From Steromphala cineraria (Eukaryota; Mollusca; Gastropoda; Trochida; Trochidae): DNA of 64,000 bases. Made by a program: the position numbers and the translations under genes. Location: assembly GCA_916613615.1 (NCBI GenBank), contig OU744726.1, forward strand, positions 59,412,987 to 59,476,986. The letters are read 5' to 3'. Below are positions 11,491-25,045 of this stretch, piece by piece. Every line of letters starts with the position of its first letter. Within the stretch, counting starts at the first letter, position 1. The notes under the pieces are model-generated. The model saw nothing but the letters and a program-made list of their open reading frames with translations. It was not told the DNA's origin and did no database searches.

Positions 11491-11900
11491 GGATTATATT
11501 ATCTAATCAATTGATGTATGCTGAAGAAACCTATCGCCTCCCGTACTGTATGTTTTCTTATTGTTTTGAAAAGAAGATGAGCACTATTCATATTTCTCCT
11601 CTATGATGATTTGTTAATGCAAAATGATAAACAAAAACACGTTAACTGTTTTGTTGTTACTGCTAATCCAGTTTAAGCTTTGACACTGATGAGAGAGACA
11701 AGCTGGTCTATCCTTATTATGAAAAGAGTTGTGTCATCAATTTGTATCCTCAATCACTTAGCCAATCTATTTACCATGCCATGATTGGTCGTGAGTCTCA
11801 CTGTCAAAACACGAAGACATTCCACTAGGCGAGACTATTTAAAACACCTGACTTTGCAATCTGCATTCACAATCTGACTTCTTCATACAGACCTCATAAG
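11491..11900 (+). promoter_or_regulatory. Proximal promoter of copy 4
   Basis: It is identical in layout to copies 2-3 (TAATCC at 11664-11669, CCAAT at 11762, TATTTAAAA from 11836). The retrotransposon fragment lies about 600 bp before the ATG and leaves all these elements undisturbed. Confidence 0.55.
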
Positions 11901-13192
11901 ATGACCATGGCCGATACAGTTGCTTGTAAAAGTGAAGACATCAGTCATCACGATGACAGTGGAACAGATGCTCTGTACATAGCCCTTGATGATACAAACC
12001 ATCCTTCAGCAGAAACGACCATCAAAGAAGAAGATCCACTACACAACGAGTCGGTAAATGATGAGAAGGTCGCCACTGGTGTAGATCTATCAAAATCTTC
12101 GTCTTCTATCAATCAACCTCCAGTCATCACGGAATATCCTCGTCCATATCTGCCATCTTTATCGCTTCCTCCACTACCCACTGGATATTTCCCATTCCAT
12201 CCCATGTTTCTCCCAGCAATGATGCAAGCACAGTACCCAATGATGCCAGCACATCCAACCATAGGAATGACACATCAACACGAGAACCATCGTGTGACAC
12301 TGGAAAAATCCTATGAAACTATGAAGACAGGTATGTTGTGGCACAATACTGTTTCAAGTCAATTTGCAGCATCCAACTGCAATTTTTTTATCAGAAATAT
12401 GCATATCATTACATTAATCATGCCATAAATACCAATCTAACTTGAATTTCTCTTTCCGTTTCAGAGTCTAGTCCAAGTCCAACACATTATGAGGATGGAA
12501 GAACCAGCCCTGCTGACAGTCTGTCATCAAGTGGTGTATCCAGTTGCTCCAGTCCTTTACGAGCCTCACCTGAACTGAGTCCCAAAACCCCTCAAACATA
12601 TTCTAGGACACCTGGCGGACGAACATCATATGCTCCAAGTCAAGTCAGAGCTATGGAGAAACTTTTCTCTGAAAATCGCTATCCAGACTATGATCAGTTG
12701 GAGAAAATGTCTTCTGATCTCTCCATACCGATAAAGAAAATCAAGGTAATTCTATCATTGCAATACCTTTTTATAAATTTCAAATAGGACTGATTACTTC
12801 TCCCGCAAGTTATCGTTTATACTTAATCTTTAATCGTAAATACTTACACTTTGTGCTCAATGCAATTCCATTATAATTGTACTTATTGTATCTCTTTTTT
12901 GAGATGTAGCTTTAAATTATGCTATTTGGTGTTGACCATCAATATATTTGTAACTCGTTGTCATTTCTAATTCTTAGCATTTTATTTTCAGGTGTGGTTT
13001 CAAAACAAGAGAGCAAGAACCAAATCCAGATATCCTGAGATGTCCATGAATGGCATGACCACCATGATCCCTCAAGTTCCTGCTTATGGTTTTCCTGGAT
13101 ATCCAATGATGCCAATTCCCATCTCATCTCCAATGATGCCTCCCTATCCTATTCACCCTCTCCAAATGCAACACCAGTCGTACCTGTGTTGA
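11901..13192 (+). CDS. PRD-like homeobox gene, copy 4 (intact)
   Basis: Exons are 11901-12330, 12465-12745 and 12992-13192, giving 303 residues of family A. The intron 1 acceptor tract reads TCTTTCCG where copies 2-3 have TCCTTCCG, a mark shared only with copy 5. The reading frame, splice sites and homeodomain are intact. Confidence 0.88.
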
Positions 13193-14844
13193 ATGCTTGT
13201 ATTATGTCATCATCGAAGTGCTAAGATTAAGAAGGCATCAAATAGTGCGAAATTTGTTGTATATATTGTTTATGTATGCTATCACTACATGTTTGTGAAT
13301 AAAATATCTATAACCAACAAATACATTGTTTTCTTTGTCCTATGCATGACAATTCAAAGCTAAGCATGTCATCACTTCACATGAACACTTTCAATGATCA
13401 TCATTTGTACGAATAATTTCATAATAAAGGTTGAAAAAGGTAAGCCATATACATGGATTTATGTGTCATGGAAGTTCAAAGCTAAGCATGTCATCACATC
13501 ACATGAACACATGGTTTTTCAATGATCATCGTTTGTACGAATAATTTCATAATAAAGGCTGAAAAAAGTAAGCTAAATACATGGAACTGGTTATATAAAC
13601 TCACAATCAGATTCAATACAATTATAAATACCTATCCCTAACCGCAATATACGAACCAGAAAAATATTTACCACTCGCCACAAAAATACTACATAATTAT
13701 TAGTATAAATGAAACAATAACTGATTTAACTTTTCGGCAAATCGAACTGATAACTTCTGAATTAACTTTGAACTCGTAAATAGCAAGTCAGAGGAAGTTT
13801 TGGAAGTTTTCGTTGATCAGCACACTTGCTTCAATTTGGTTTCCAACTCGCTCAAGTAACATCTGATCATCAACATCTGGACAACATAATCAAAGTAGTT
13901 ACTTACGATTGTGATGCACAAATAGTGTGATAAAGCAAAACGGAAAAAACTTGGTAACACTACTAACAAAATATGTCTTATTTGTTTCCATCAACGCCAT
14001 TTCTTTGAATTATCAAATAGAGTCAAGACATAAACACACCAGTGGAATATGTAAACTGCATTGCTGTATTTTCTTTATGAGGTATCTCAAAAGTTGGAAT
14101 GAAACCAATGAAACGGTCACATAGAGTCTTATCGACTGAAATGATGGTACAAGATTTTCTAAAAAAATACACACTCGTTTTCGACTTGAATGTAGTGACT
14201 TTAATGCACACAAATATAAATGATCCATATCATAAAGTTCTGTCTGTTCTTGTGGCCATATTTATGAAGATTAAACACATTTTTTATCATACCTCCTAAA
14301 GAGTGTCATAACGCAAAATATGTTTTCTATAATAAAAGATTAATCGAAACCCGCAATTGTTCCCCTTCTTTAAATGATAAACTATTGGTATTCGTGCACG
14401 AAATTATAAATTTTAAAAGGCTTTTTTGGCAAATGTTTTATAGATTGAAATATATTCTTTACCAAAGTATAGATAATAAGCATATTTATGTTATATTTGT
14501 CAAAGCCTGTTGGCATTTGTATAGACAAATCCTTTTTTGTAAATACACCATGGCATGTTCTTTATATTGTATCTTGAAGCAGTATCAACATGACCTTTTA
14601 GCTGTAACAATCCAATTAATTATTGAAATAAATGTGTTTAAAACATATAGGGACAGGTAACAAAAGTTATCTTTACATAAATCAAATGGCAACCCAAAAC
14701 GAAGGACGGACAAAACATATATTCAATTTTAGTATGTGTACATACTTGTTTATGGCAAGGACACATACAAGTATTGTTGGCTTAATTATGACTCTGCTTC
14801 ACTCCTGAGTAACAATTCATAACAATCATCATAACTGACGAGTT
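13193..14844 (+). repeat. Unit 4 3'UTR and spacer
   Basis: It holds the AATAAA signal, the 122-bp duplication and the old LINE tail at 14324-14644. One base in the relic differs from neighbours (CCCGCAATTG instead of CCCCCAATTG). Confidence 0.7.
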
Positions 14845-15340
14845 CAAACAGACGTATTCTTCTATAATAAAGGTTTTGATTTGAGATCGGTCTTATTTGG
14901 AAACCCAAATTGTTCTTCTTGTGTTAATAATGAACTTTTGATATCTGTGCACGAATTCATAAATTTAACTGGCAGATTTGCAACTTATTGATTAATTGAT
15001 AAATGATTTATAAAATATGAATTATAGGCATTTTTTTTTATGTTGTAGTGTTTAAGATTGTTGGTGTTTATTTATTCAGAAAAATAACATAATTGTTAAA
15101 CAACCATTCGTTATCATGTTGGCGTTTTTATAGATTATAAGACAACTTTTGTAAATTCACAATGACTTGTTATTTACCTTGTTGGCGTTTGTATAAATGA
15201 TATATATATATTTTTTGTAAATTCACCATGACATGTTCTACATCTTGTATTTTGGAGCGGTATTAACATAAGCTTTTAGCTTGTTTACCAATCCAATTCT
15301 TTATTGAAATAAATATGTTTAAACCACAAACAGACGTATT
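14845..15340 (+). mobile_element. Same retrotransposon fragment upstream of copy 5
   Basis: The body at 14859-15326 and the 14-bp repeats at 14845-14858 and 15327-15340 match the copy 4 insertion in position and sequence, exactly 4,039 bp further on. A single insertion followed by duplication of the whole unit explains both. Confidence 0.7.
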
Positions 15341-15529
15341 AAAACACTCGCAGATTATTCCTATATTATTATTCCATGGTAGAATAAATAATTTATTGAT
15401 ATATATAAAGAGGACAAGCAATTTGCAATAACTGGGATCAAGTTACCGAAAGTTATTGTACATTTAGAAATTACCTTACATTTAATCAATGATAAGTCTG
15501 ATGTGGGGTCTTGTAGCTTGCACCCATTC
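15341..15529 (+). repeat. Spacer between insertion and copy 5 promoter
   Basis: Unit sequence only; no gene is seen. Confidence 0.6.
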
Positions 15530-15939
15530 GGATTATATTATCTAATCAATTGATGTATGCTGAAGAAACCTATCGCCTCCCGTACTGTATGTTTTCTTAT
15601 TGTTTTGAAAAGAAGATGAGCACTATTCATATTTCTCCTCTATGATGATTTGTTAATGCAAAATGATAAACAAAAACACGTTAACTGTTTTGTTGTTACT
15701 GCTAATCCAGTTTAAGCTTTGACACTGATGAGAGAGACAAGCTGGTCTATCCTTATTATGAAAAGAGTTGTGTCATCAATTTGTATCCTCAATCACTTAG
15801 CCAATCTATTTACCATGCCATGATTGGTCGTGAGTCTCACTGTCAAAACACGAAGACATTCCACTAGGCGAGACTATTTAAAACACCTGACTTTGCAATC
15901 TGCATTCACAATCTGACTTCTTCATACAGACCTCATAAG
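15530..15939 (+). promoter_or_regulatory. Proximal promoter of copy 5
   Basis: GGATTA, TAATCC (15703-15708), the CCAAT/ATTGG pair (15801, 15823) and TATTTAAAA (from 15875) are all conserved. Confidence 0.55.
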
Positions 15940-17231
15940 ATGACCATGGCCGATACAGTTGCTTGTAAAAGTGAAGACATCAGTCATCACGATGACAGTG
16001 GAACAGATGCTCTGTACATAGCCCTTGATGATACAAACCATCCTTCAGCAGAAACGACCATCAAAGAAGAAGATCCACTACACAACGAGTCGGTAAATGA
16101 TGAGAAGGTCGCCACTGGTGTAGATCTATCAAAATCTTCGTCTTCTATCAATCAACCTCCAGTCATCACGGAATATCCTCGTCCATATCTGCCATCTTTA
16201 TCGCTTCCTCCACTACCCACTGGATATTTCCCATTCCATCCCATGTTTCTCCCAGCAATGATGCAAGCACAGTACCCAATGATGCCAGCACATCCAACCA
16301 TAGGAATGACACATCAACACGAGAACCATCGTGTGACACTGGAAAAATCCTATGAAACTATGAAGACAGGTATGTTGTGGCACAATACTGTTTCAAGTCA
16401 ATTTGCAGCATCCAACTGCAATTTTTTTATCAGAAATATGCATATCATTACATTAATCATGCCATAAATACCAATCTAACTTGAATTTCTCTTTCCGTTT
16501 CAGAGTCTAGTCCAAGTCCAACACATTATGAGGATGGAAGAACCAGCCCTGCTGACAGTCTGTCATCAAGTGGTGTATCCAGTTGCTCCAGTCCTTTACG
16601 AGCCTCACCTGAACTGAGTCCCAAAACCCCTCAAACATATTCTAGGACACCTGGCGGACGAACATCATATGCTCCAAGTCAAGTCAGAGCTATGGAGAAA
16701 CTTTTCTCTGAAAATCGCTATCCAGACTATGATCAGTTGGAGAAAATGTCTTCTGATCTCTCCATACCGATAAAGAAAATCAAGGTAATTCTATCATTGC
16801 AATACCTTTTTATAAATTTCAAATAGGACTGATTACTTCTCCCGCAAGTTATCGTTTATACTTAATCTTTAATCGTAAATACTTACACTTTGTGCTCAAT
16901 GCAATTCCATTATAATTGTACTTATTGTATCTCTTTTTTGGGATGTAGCTTTAAATTATGCTATTTGGTGTTGACCATCAATATATTTGTAACTCGTTGT
17001 CATTTCTAATTCTTAGCATTTTATTTTCAGGTGTGGTTTCAAAACAAGAGAGCAAGAACCAAATCCAGATATCCTGAGATGTCCATGAATGGCATGACCA
17101 CCATGATCCCTCAAGTTCCTGCTTATGGTTTTCCTGGATATCCAATGATGCCAATTCCCATCTCATCTCCAATGATGCCTCCCTATCCTATTCACCCTCT
17201 CCAAATGCAACACCAGTCGTACCTGTGTTGA
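15940..17231 (+). CDS. PRD-like homeobox gene, copy 5 (intact)
   Basis: Exons are 15940-16369, 16504-16784 and 17031-17231, giving 303 residues. It is the duplicate of copy 4; the two differ by very few bases (for example one in intron 2, GGGATG against GAGATG). It is the last intact gene before the damaged block of copies 6-8. Confidence 0.88.
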
Positions 17232-19087
17232 ATGCTTGTATTATGTCATCATCGAAGTGCTAAGATTAAGAAGGCATCAAATAGTGCGAAATTTGTTGTA
17301 TATATTGTTTATGTATGCTATCACTACATGTTTGTGAATAAAATATCTATAACCAACAAATACATTGTTTTCTTTGTCCTATGCATGACAATTCAAAGCT
17401 AAGCATGTCATCACTTCACATGAACACTTTCAATGATCATCATTTGTACGAATAATTTCATAATAAAGGTTGAAAAAGGTAAGCCATATACATGGATTTA
17501 TGTGTCATGGAAGTTCAAAGCTAAGCATGTCATCACATCACATGAACACATGGTTTTTCAATGATCATCGTTTGTACGAATAATTTCATAATAAAGGCTG
17601 AAAAAAGTAAGCTAAATACATGGAACTGGTTATATAAACTCACAATCAGATTCAATACAATTATAAATACCTATCCCTAACCGCAATATACGAACCAGAA
17701 AAATATTTACCACTCGCCACAAAAATACTACATAATTATTAGTATAAATGAAACAATAACTGATTTAACTTTTCGGCAAATCGAACTGATAACTTCTGAA
17801 TTAACTTTGAACTCGTAAATAGCAAGTCAGAGGAAGTTTTCGAAGTTTTCGTTGATCAGCACACTTGCTTCAATTTGGTTTCCAACTCGCTCAAGTAACA
17901 TCTGATCATCAACATCTGGACAACATAATCAAAGTAGTTACTTACGATTGTGATGCACAAATAGTGTGATAAAGCAAAACGGAAAAAAACTTGGTAACAC
18001 TACTAACAAAATATGTCTTATTTGTTTCCATCAACGCCATTTCTTTGAATTATCAAATAGAGTCAAGACATAAACACACCAGTGGAATATGTAAACTGCA
18101 TTGCTGTATTTTCTTTATGAGGTATCTCAAAAGTTGGAATGAAACCAATGAAACGGTCACATAGAGTCTTATCGACTGAAATGATGGTACAAGATTTTCT
18201 AAAAAAATACACACTCGTTTTCGACTTGAATGTAGTGACTTTAATGCACACAAATATAAATGATCCATATCATAAAGTTCTGTCTGTTCTTGTGGCCATA
18301 TTTATGAAGATTAAACACATTTTTTATCATACCTCCTAAAGAGTGTCATAACGCAAAATATGTTTTCTATAATAAAAGATTAATCGAAACCCCCAATTGT
18401 TCCCCTTCTTTAAATGATAAACTATTGGTATTCGTGCACGAAATTATAAATTTTAAAAGGCTTTTTTGGCAAATGTTTTATAGATTGAAATATATTCTTT
18501 ACCAAAGTATAGATAATAAGCATATTTATGTTATATTTGTCAAAGCCTGTTGGCATTTGTATAGACAAATCCTTTTTTGTAAATACACCATGGCATGTTC
18601 TTTATATTGTATCTTGAAGCAGTATCAACATGACCTTTTAGCTGTAACAATCCAATTAATTATTGAAATAAATGTGTTTAAAACATATAGGGACAGGTAA
18701 CAAAAGTTATCTTTACATAAATCAAATGGCAACCCAAAACGAAGGACGGACAAAACATATATTCAATTTTAGTATGTGTACATACTTGTTTATGGCAAGG
18801 ACACATACAAGTATTGTTGGCTTAATTATGACTCTGCTTCACTCCTGAGTAACAATTCATAACAATCATCATAACTGACGAGTTCAAACAGACGTATTAA
18901 AACACTCGCAGATTATTCCTATATTATTATTCCATGGTAGAATAAATAATTTATTGATATATATAAAGAGGACAAGCAATTTGCAATAACTGGGATCAAG
19001 TTACCGAAAGTTATTGTACATTTAGAAATTACCTTACATTTAATCAATGATAAGTCTGATGTGGGGTCTTGTAGCTTGCACCCATTC
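17232..19087 (+). repeat. Unit 5 3'UTR and spacer
   Basis: It has the usual AATAAA signal, 122-bp duplication and old LINE tail (18364-18684). The retrotransposon insert of the two preceding units is absent here. An extra A near 17990 breaks a small reading frame present in other units, which argues against that frame being a gene. Confidence 0.7.
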
Positions 19088-19497
19088 GGATTATATTATC
19101 TAATCAATTGATGTATGCTGAAGAAACCTATCGCCTCCCGTACTGTATGTTTTCTTATTGTTTTGAAAAGAAGATGAGCACTATTCATATTTCTCCTCTA
19201 TGATGATTTGTTAATGCAAAATGATAAACAAAAACACGTTAACTGTTTTGTTGTTACTGCTAATCCAGTTTAAGCTTTGACACTGATGAGAGAGACAAGC
19301 TGGTCTATCCTTATTATGAAAAGAGTTGTGTCATCAATTTGTATCCTCAATCACTTAGCCAATCTATTTACCATGCCATGATTGGTCGTGAGTCTCACTG
19401 TCAAAACACGAAGACATTCCACTAGGCGAGACTATTTAAAACACCTGACTTTGCAATCTGCATTCACAATCTGACTTCTTCATACAGACCTCATAAG
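19088..19497 (+). promoter_or_regulatory. Proximal promoter of copy 6
   Basis: TAATCC (19261-19266), the CCAAT pair (19359, 19381) and TATTTAAAA (from 19433) are intact although the gene downstream lacks exon 3, so transcription may persist. Confidence 0.5.
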
Positions 19498-20339
19498 ATG
19501 ACCATGGCCGATACAGTTGCTTGTAAAAGTGAAGACATCAGTCATCACGATGACAGTGGAACAGATGCTCTGTACATAGCCCTTGATGATACAAACCATC
19601 CTTCAGCAGAAACGACCATCAAAGAAGAAGATCCACTACACAACGAGTCGGTAAATGATGAGAAGGTCGCCACTGGTGTAGATCTATCAAAATCTTCGTC
19701 TTCTATCAATCAACCTCCAGTCATCACGGAATATCCTCGTCCATATCTGCCATCTTTATCGCTTCCTCCACTACCCACTGGATATTTCCCATTCCATCCC
19801 ATGTTTCTCCCAGCAATGATGCAAGCACAGTACCCAATGATGCCAGCACATCCAACCATAGGAATGACACATCAACACGAGAACCATCGTGTGACACTGG
19901 AAAAATCCTATGAAACTATGAAGACAGGTATGTTGTGGCACAATACTGTTTCAAGTCAATTTGCAGCATCCAACTGCAATTTTTTATCAGAAATATGCAT
20001 ATCATTATTAATCATGCCATAAATACCAATCTAACTTGAATTTCTCCTTCCGTTTCAGAGTTTAGTCCAAGTCCAACACATTATGAGGATGGAAGAACCA
20101 GCCCTGCTGACAGTCTGTCATCAAGTGGTGTATCCAGTTGCTCCAGTCCTTTACGAGCCTCACCTGAACTGAGTCCCAAAACACTTCAAACATTTTCTAG
20201 GACACCTGGCGGACGAACATCATATGCTCCAAGTCAAGTCAGAGCTATGGAGAAACTTTTCTCTGAAAATCGCTATCCAGACTATGATCAGTTGGAGAAA
20301 ATGTCTTCTGATCTCTCCATACCGATAAAGAAAATCAAG
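19498..20339 (+). pseudogene. Homeobox gene copy 6, lacking exon 3
   Basis: Exons 1 (19498-19927) and 2 (20059-20339) are intact with good splice sites. Intron 2 stops at 20473 and runs straight into sequence normally found near the end of the spacer (the AGTGTCATAACGC region), so exon 3 and about 1.4 kb are gone. The encoded homeodomain would stop at position 46 and lack W48, F49, Q50, N51 and R53, so normal DNA binding is not expected. It shares L186 and F189 with copies 7 and 8. It could still yield a truncated protein, or its exons could be spliced into a longer read-through transcript. Confidence 0.85.
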
Positions 20340-21219
20340 GTAATTCTATCATTGCAATACCTTTTTATAAATTTCAAATACGACTGATTACTTCTCCCGC
20401 AAGTTATCGTTTATACTTAATCTTTAATCGTAAATTCTTACACTTTGTGCTCAATGCAATTCCATTATAATTGAGTGTCATAACGCAAAATATGTTTTCT
20501 ATAATAAAAGATTAATCGAAACCCCCAATTGTTCCCCTTCTTTAAATGATAAACTATTGGTATTCGTGCACGAAATTATAAATTTTAAAAGGCTTTTTTG
20601 GCAAATGTTTTATAGATTGAAATATATTCTTTACCAAAGTATAGATAATAAGCATATTTATGTTATATTTGTCAAAGCCTGTTGGCATTTGTATAGACAA
20701 ATCCTTTTTTGTAAATACACCATGGCATGTTCTTTATATTGTATCTTGAAGCAGTATCAACATGACCTTTTAGCTGTAACAATCCAATTAATTATTGAAA
20801 TAAATGTGTTTAAAACATATAGGGACAGGTAACAAAAGTTATCTTTACATAAATCAAATGGCAACCCAAAACGAAGGACGGACAAAACATATATTCAATT
20901 TTAGTATGTGTACATACTTGTTTATGGCAAGGACACATACAAGTATTGTTGGCTTAATTATGACTCTGCTTCACTCCTGAGTAACAATTCATAACAATCA
21001 TCATAACTGACGAGTTCAAACAGACGTATTAAAACACTCGCAGATTATTCCTATATTATTATTCCATGGTAGAATAAATAATTTATTGATATATATAAAG
21101 AGGACAAGCAATTTGCAATAACTGGGATCAAGTTACCGAAAGTTATTGTACATTTAGAAATTACCTTACATTTAATCAATGATAAGTCTGATGTGGGGTC
21201 TTGTAGCTTGCACCCATTC
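20340..21219 (+). repeat. Deleted unit 6: intron 2 stub joined to spacer
   Basis: The junction is at 20473/20474 with at most one base of shared sequence. Exon 3, the 3'UTR with its AATAAA signal and the 122-bp duplication are missing. The old LINE tail follows at 20496-20816. No gene is seen. Confidence 0.8.
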
Positions 21220-21629
21220 GGATTATATTATCTAATCAATTGATGTATGCTGAAGAAACCTATCGCCTCCCGTACTGTATGTTTTCTTATTGTTTTGAAA
21301 AGAAGATGAGCACTATTCATATTTCTCCTCTATGATGATTTGTTAATGCAAAATGATAAACAAAAACACGTTAACTGTTTTGTTGTTACTGCTAATCCAG
21401 TTTAAGCTTTGACACTGATGAGAGAGACAAGCTGGTCTATCCTTATTATGAAAAGAGTTGTGTCATCAATTTGTATCCTCAATCACTTAGCCAATCTATT
21501 TACCATGCCATGATTGGTCGTGAGTCTCACTGTCAAAACACGAAGACATTCCACTAGGCGAGACTATTTAAAACACCTGACTTTGCAATCTGCATTCACA
21601 ATCTGACTTCTTCATACAGACCTCATAAG
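21220..21629 (+). promoter_or_regulatory. Proximal promoter of copy 7
   Basis: All elements are conserved (TAATCC at 21393-21398, CCAAT at 21491, TATTTAAAA from 21565). It drives a gene with the same deletion as copy 6. Confidence 0.5.
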
Positions 21630-22471
21630 ATGACCATGGCCGATACAGTTGCTTGTAAAAGTGAAGACATCAGTCATCACGATGACAGTGGAACAGATGC
21701 TCTGTACATAGCCCTTGATGATACAAACCATCCTTCAGCAGAAACGACCATCAAAGAAGAAGATCCACTACACAACGAGTCGGTAAATGATGAGAAGGTC
21801 GCCACTGGTGTAGATCTATCAAAATCTTCGTCTTCTATCAATCAACCTCCAGTCATCACGGAATATCCTCGTCCATATCTGCCATCTTTATCGCTTCCTC
21901 CACTACCCACTGGATATTTCCCATTCCATCCCATGTTTCTCCCAGCAATGATGCAAGCACAGTACCCAATGATGCCAGCACATCCAACCATAGGAATGAC
22001 ACATCAACACGAGAACCATCGTGTGACACTGGAAAAATCCTATGAAACTATGAAGACAGGTATGTTGTGGCACAATACTGTTTCAAGTCAATTTGCAGCA
22101 TCCAACTGCAATTTTTTATCAGAAATATGCATATCATTATTAATCATGCCATAAATACCAATCTAACTTGAATTTCTCCTTCCGTTTCAGAGTTTAGTCC
22201 AAGTCCAACACATTATGAGGATGGAAGAACCAGCCCTGCTGACAGTCTGTCATCAAGTGGTGTATCCAGTTGCTCCAGTCCTTTACGAGCCTCACCTGAA
22301 CTGAGTCCCAAAACACTTCAAACATTTTCTAGGACACCTGGCGGACGAACATCATATGCTCCAAGTCAAGTCAGAGCTATGGAGAAACTTTTCTCTGAAA
22401 ATCGCTATCCAGACTATGATCAGTTGGAGAAAATGTCTTCTGATCTCTCCATACCGATAAAGAAAATCAAG
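21630..22471 (+). pseudogene. Homeobox gene copy 7, lacking exon 3
   Basis: Exon 1 is 21630-22059 and exon 2 is 22191-22471. The deletion junction (22605/22606) is identical to that of copy 6, and the two units are each 2,132 bp, so the shortened unit was itself duplicated. The homeodomain again ends after position 46. There is no local polyadenylation signal of the normal 3'UTR. Confidence 0.85.
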
Positions 22472-23351
22472 GTAATTCTATCATTGCAATACCTTTTTAT
22501 AAATTTCAAATACGACTGATTACTTCTCCCGCAAGTTATCGTTTATACTTAATCTTTAATCGTAAATTCTTACACTTTGTGCTCAATGCAATTCCATTAT
22601 AATTGAGTGTCATAACGCAAAATATGTTTTCTATAATAAAAGATTAATCGAAACCCCCAATTGTTCCCCTTCTTTAAATGATAAACTATTGGTATTCGTG
22701 CACGAAATTATAAATTTTAAAAGGCTTTTTTGGCAAATGTTTTATAGATTGAAATATATTCTTTACCAAAGTATAGATAATAAGCATATTTATGTTATAT
22801 TTGTCAAAGCCTGTTGGCATTTGTATAGACAAATCCTTTTTTGTAAATACACCATGGCATGTTCTTTATATTGTATCTTGAAGCAGTATCAACATGACCT
22901 TTTAGCTGTAACAATCCAATTAATTATTGAAATAAATGTGTTTAAAACATATAGGGACAGGTAACAAAAGTTATCTTTACATAAATCAAATGGCAACCCA
23001 AAACGAAGGACGGACAAAACATATATTCAATTTTAGTATGTGTACATACTTGTTTATGGCAAGGACACATACAAGTATTGTTGGCTTAATTATGACTCTG
23101 CTTCACTCCTGAGTAACAATTCATAACAATCATCATAACTGACGAGTTCAAACAGACGTATTAAAACACTCGCAGATTATTCCTATATTATTATTCCATG
23201 GTAGAATAAATAATTTATTGATATATATAAAGAGGACAAGCAATTTGCAATAACTGGGATCAAGTTACCGAAAGTTATTGTACATTTAGAAATTACCTTA
23301 CATTTAATCAATGATAAGTCTGATGTGGGGTCTTGTAGCTTGCACCCATTC
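22472..23351 (+). repeat. Deleted unit 7: intron 2 stub joined to spacer
   Basis: Same structure as in unit 6, with the old LINE tail at 22628-22948. No gene is seen. Confidence 0.8.
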
Positions 23352-23761
23352 GGATTATATTATCTAATCAATTGATGTATGCTGAAGAAACCTATCGCCT
23401 CCCGTACTGTATGTTTTCTTATTGTTTTGAAAAGAAGATGAGCACTATTCATATTTCTCCTCTATGATGATTTGTTAATGCAAAATGATAAACAAAAACA
23501 CGTTAACTGTTTTGCTGTTACTGCTAATCCAGTTTAAGCTTTGACACTGATGAGAGAGACAAGCTGGTCTATCCTTATTATGAAAAGAGTTGTGTCATCA
23601 ATTTGTATCCTCAATCACTTAGCCAATCTATTTACCATGCCATGATTGGTCGTGAGTCTCACTGTCAAAACACGAAGACATTCCACTAGGCGAGACTATT
23701 TAAAACACCTGACTTTGCAATCTGCATTCACAATCTGACTTCTTCATACAGACCTCATAAG
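23352..23761 (+). promoter_or_regulatory. Proximal promoter of copy 8
   Basis: TAATCC (23525-23530), the CCAAT pair and TATTTAAAA (from 23697) are conserved. One base differs just before the TAATCC site (TTTGCTGTT instead of TTTGTTGTT). Confidence 0.5.
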
Positions 23762-24963
23762 ATGACCATGGCCGATACAGTTGCTTGTAAAAGTGAAGAC
23801 ATCAGTCATCACGATGACAGTGGAACAGATGCTCTGTACATAGCCCTTGATGATACAAACCATCCTTCAGCAGAAACGACCATCAAAGAAGAAGATCCAC
23901 TACACAACGAGTCGGTAAATGATGAGAAGGTCGCCACTGGTGTAGATCTATCAAAATCTTCGTCTTCTATCAATCAACCTCCAGTCATCACGGAATATCC
24001 TCGTCCATATCTGCCATCTTTATCGCTTCCTCCACTACCCACTGGATATTTCCCATTCCATCCCATGTTTCTCCCAGCAATGATGCAAGCACAGTACCCA
24101 ATGATGCCAGCACATCCAACCATAGGAATGACACATCAACACGAGAACCATCGTGTGACACTGGAAAAATCCTATGAAACTATGAAGACAGGTATGTTGT
24201 GGCACAATACTGTTTCAAGTCAATTTGCAGCATCCAACTGCAATTTTTTATCAGAAATATGCATATCATTATTAATCATGCCATAAATACCAATCTAACT
24301 TGAATTTCTCCTTCCGTTTCAGAGTTTAGTCCAAGTCCAACACATTATGAGGATGGAAGAACCAGCCCTGCTGACAGTCTGTCATCAAGTGGTGTATCCA
24401 GTTGCTCCAGTCCTTTACGAGCCTCACCTGAACTGAGTCCCAAAACACTTCAAACATTTTCTAGGACACCTGGCGGACGAACATCATATGCTCCAAGTCA
24501 AGTCAGAGCTATGGAGAAACTTTTCTCTGAAAATCGCTATCCAGACTATGATCAGTTGGAGAAAATGTCTTCTGATCTCTCCATACCGATAAAGAAAATC
24601 AAGGTAATTCTATCATTGCAATACCTTTTTATAAATTTCAAATACGACTGATTACTTCTCCCGCAAGTTATCGTTTATACTTAATCTTTAATCGTAAATT
24701 CTTACACTTTGTGCTCAATGCAATTCCATTATAATTGTACTTATTGTATCTCTCATTTGAGATGTAGCTTTAAATTATGCTATTTGGTGTTCACCATCAA
24801 TATATTTGTAACTCGTTGTCATTTCTAATTCTTAGCATTTTATTTTCAGGTGTGGTTTCAAAACAAGAGAGCAAGAACCAAATCCAGATATCCTGAGATG
24901 TCCATGAATGGCATGACCGGATTGCCTCCCTTGGTTGGCCAGGTGTGCAGACATGTAAGCTGA
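23762..24963 (+). CDS. Homeobox gene copy 8 with LINE-derived C-terminus
   Basis: Exons 1 (23762-24191) and 2 (24323-24603) are intact and exon 3 begins at 24850. After 23 codons of exon 3 the frame enters the LINE at 24919 and continues for 14 residues (GLPPLVGQVCRHVS) to a TGA at 24961-24963. The whole homeodomain, including Q50, N51 and R53, is kept; only the Met/Pro-rich tail is replaced. The predicted product has 274 residues. Whether a stable mRNA forms is uncertain because the native poly(A) signal now lies about 6 kb downstream beyond the LINE. It could equally be a dead copy. Confidence 0.65.
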
Positions 24964-25045
24964 GCTCTCGCACAAAAGCCCTACAAAGTCTTTTCTGACG
25001 TGCCTATTGAGTCACAAATGGACTGAGAAGTAAGTTTATGTCTTA

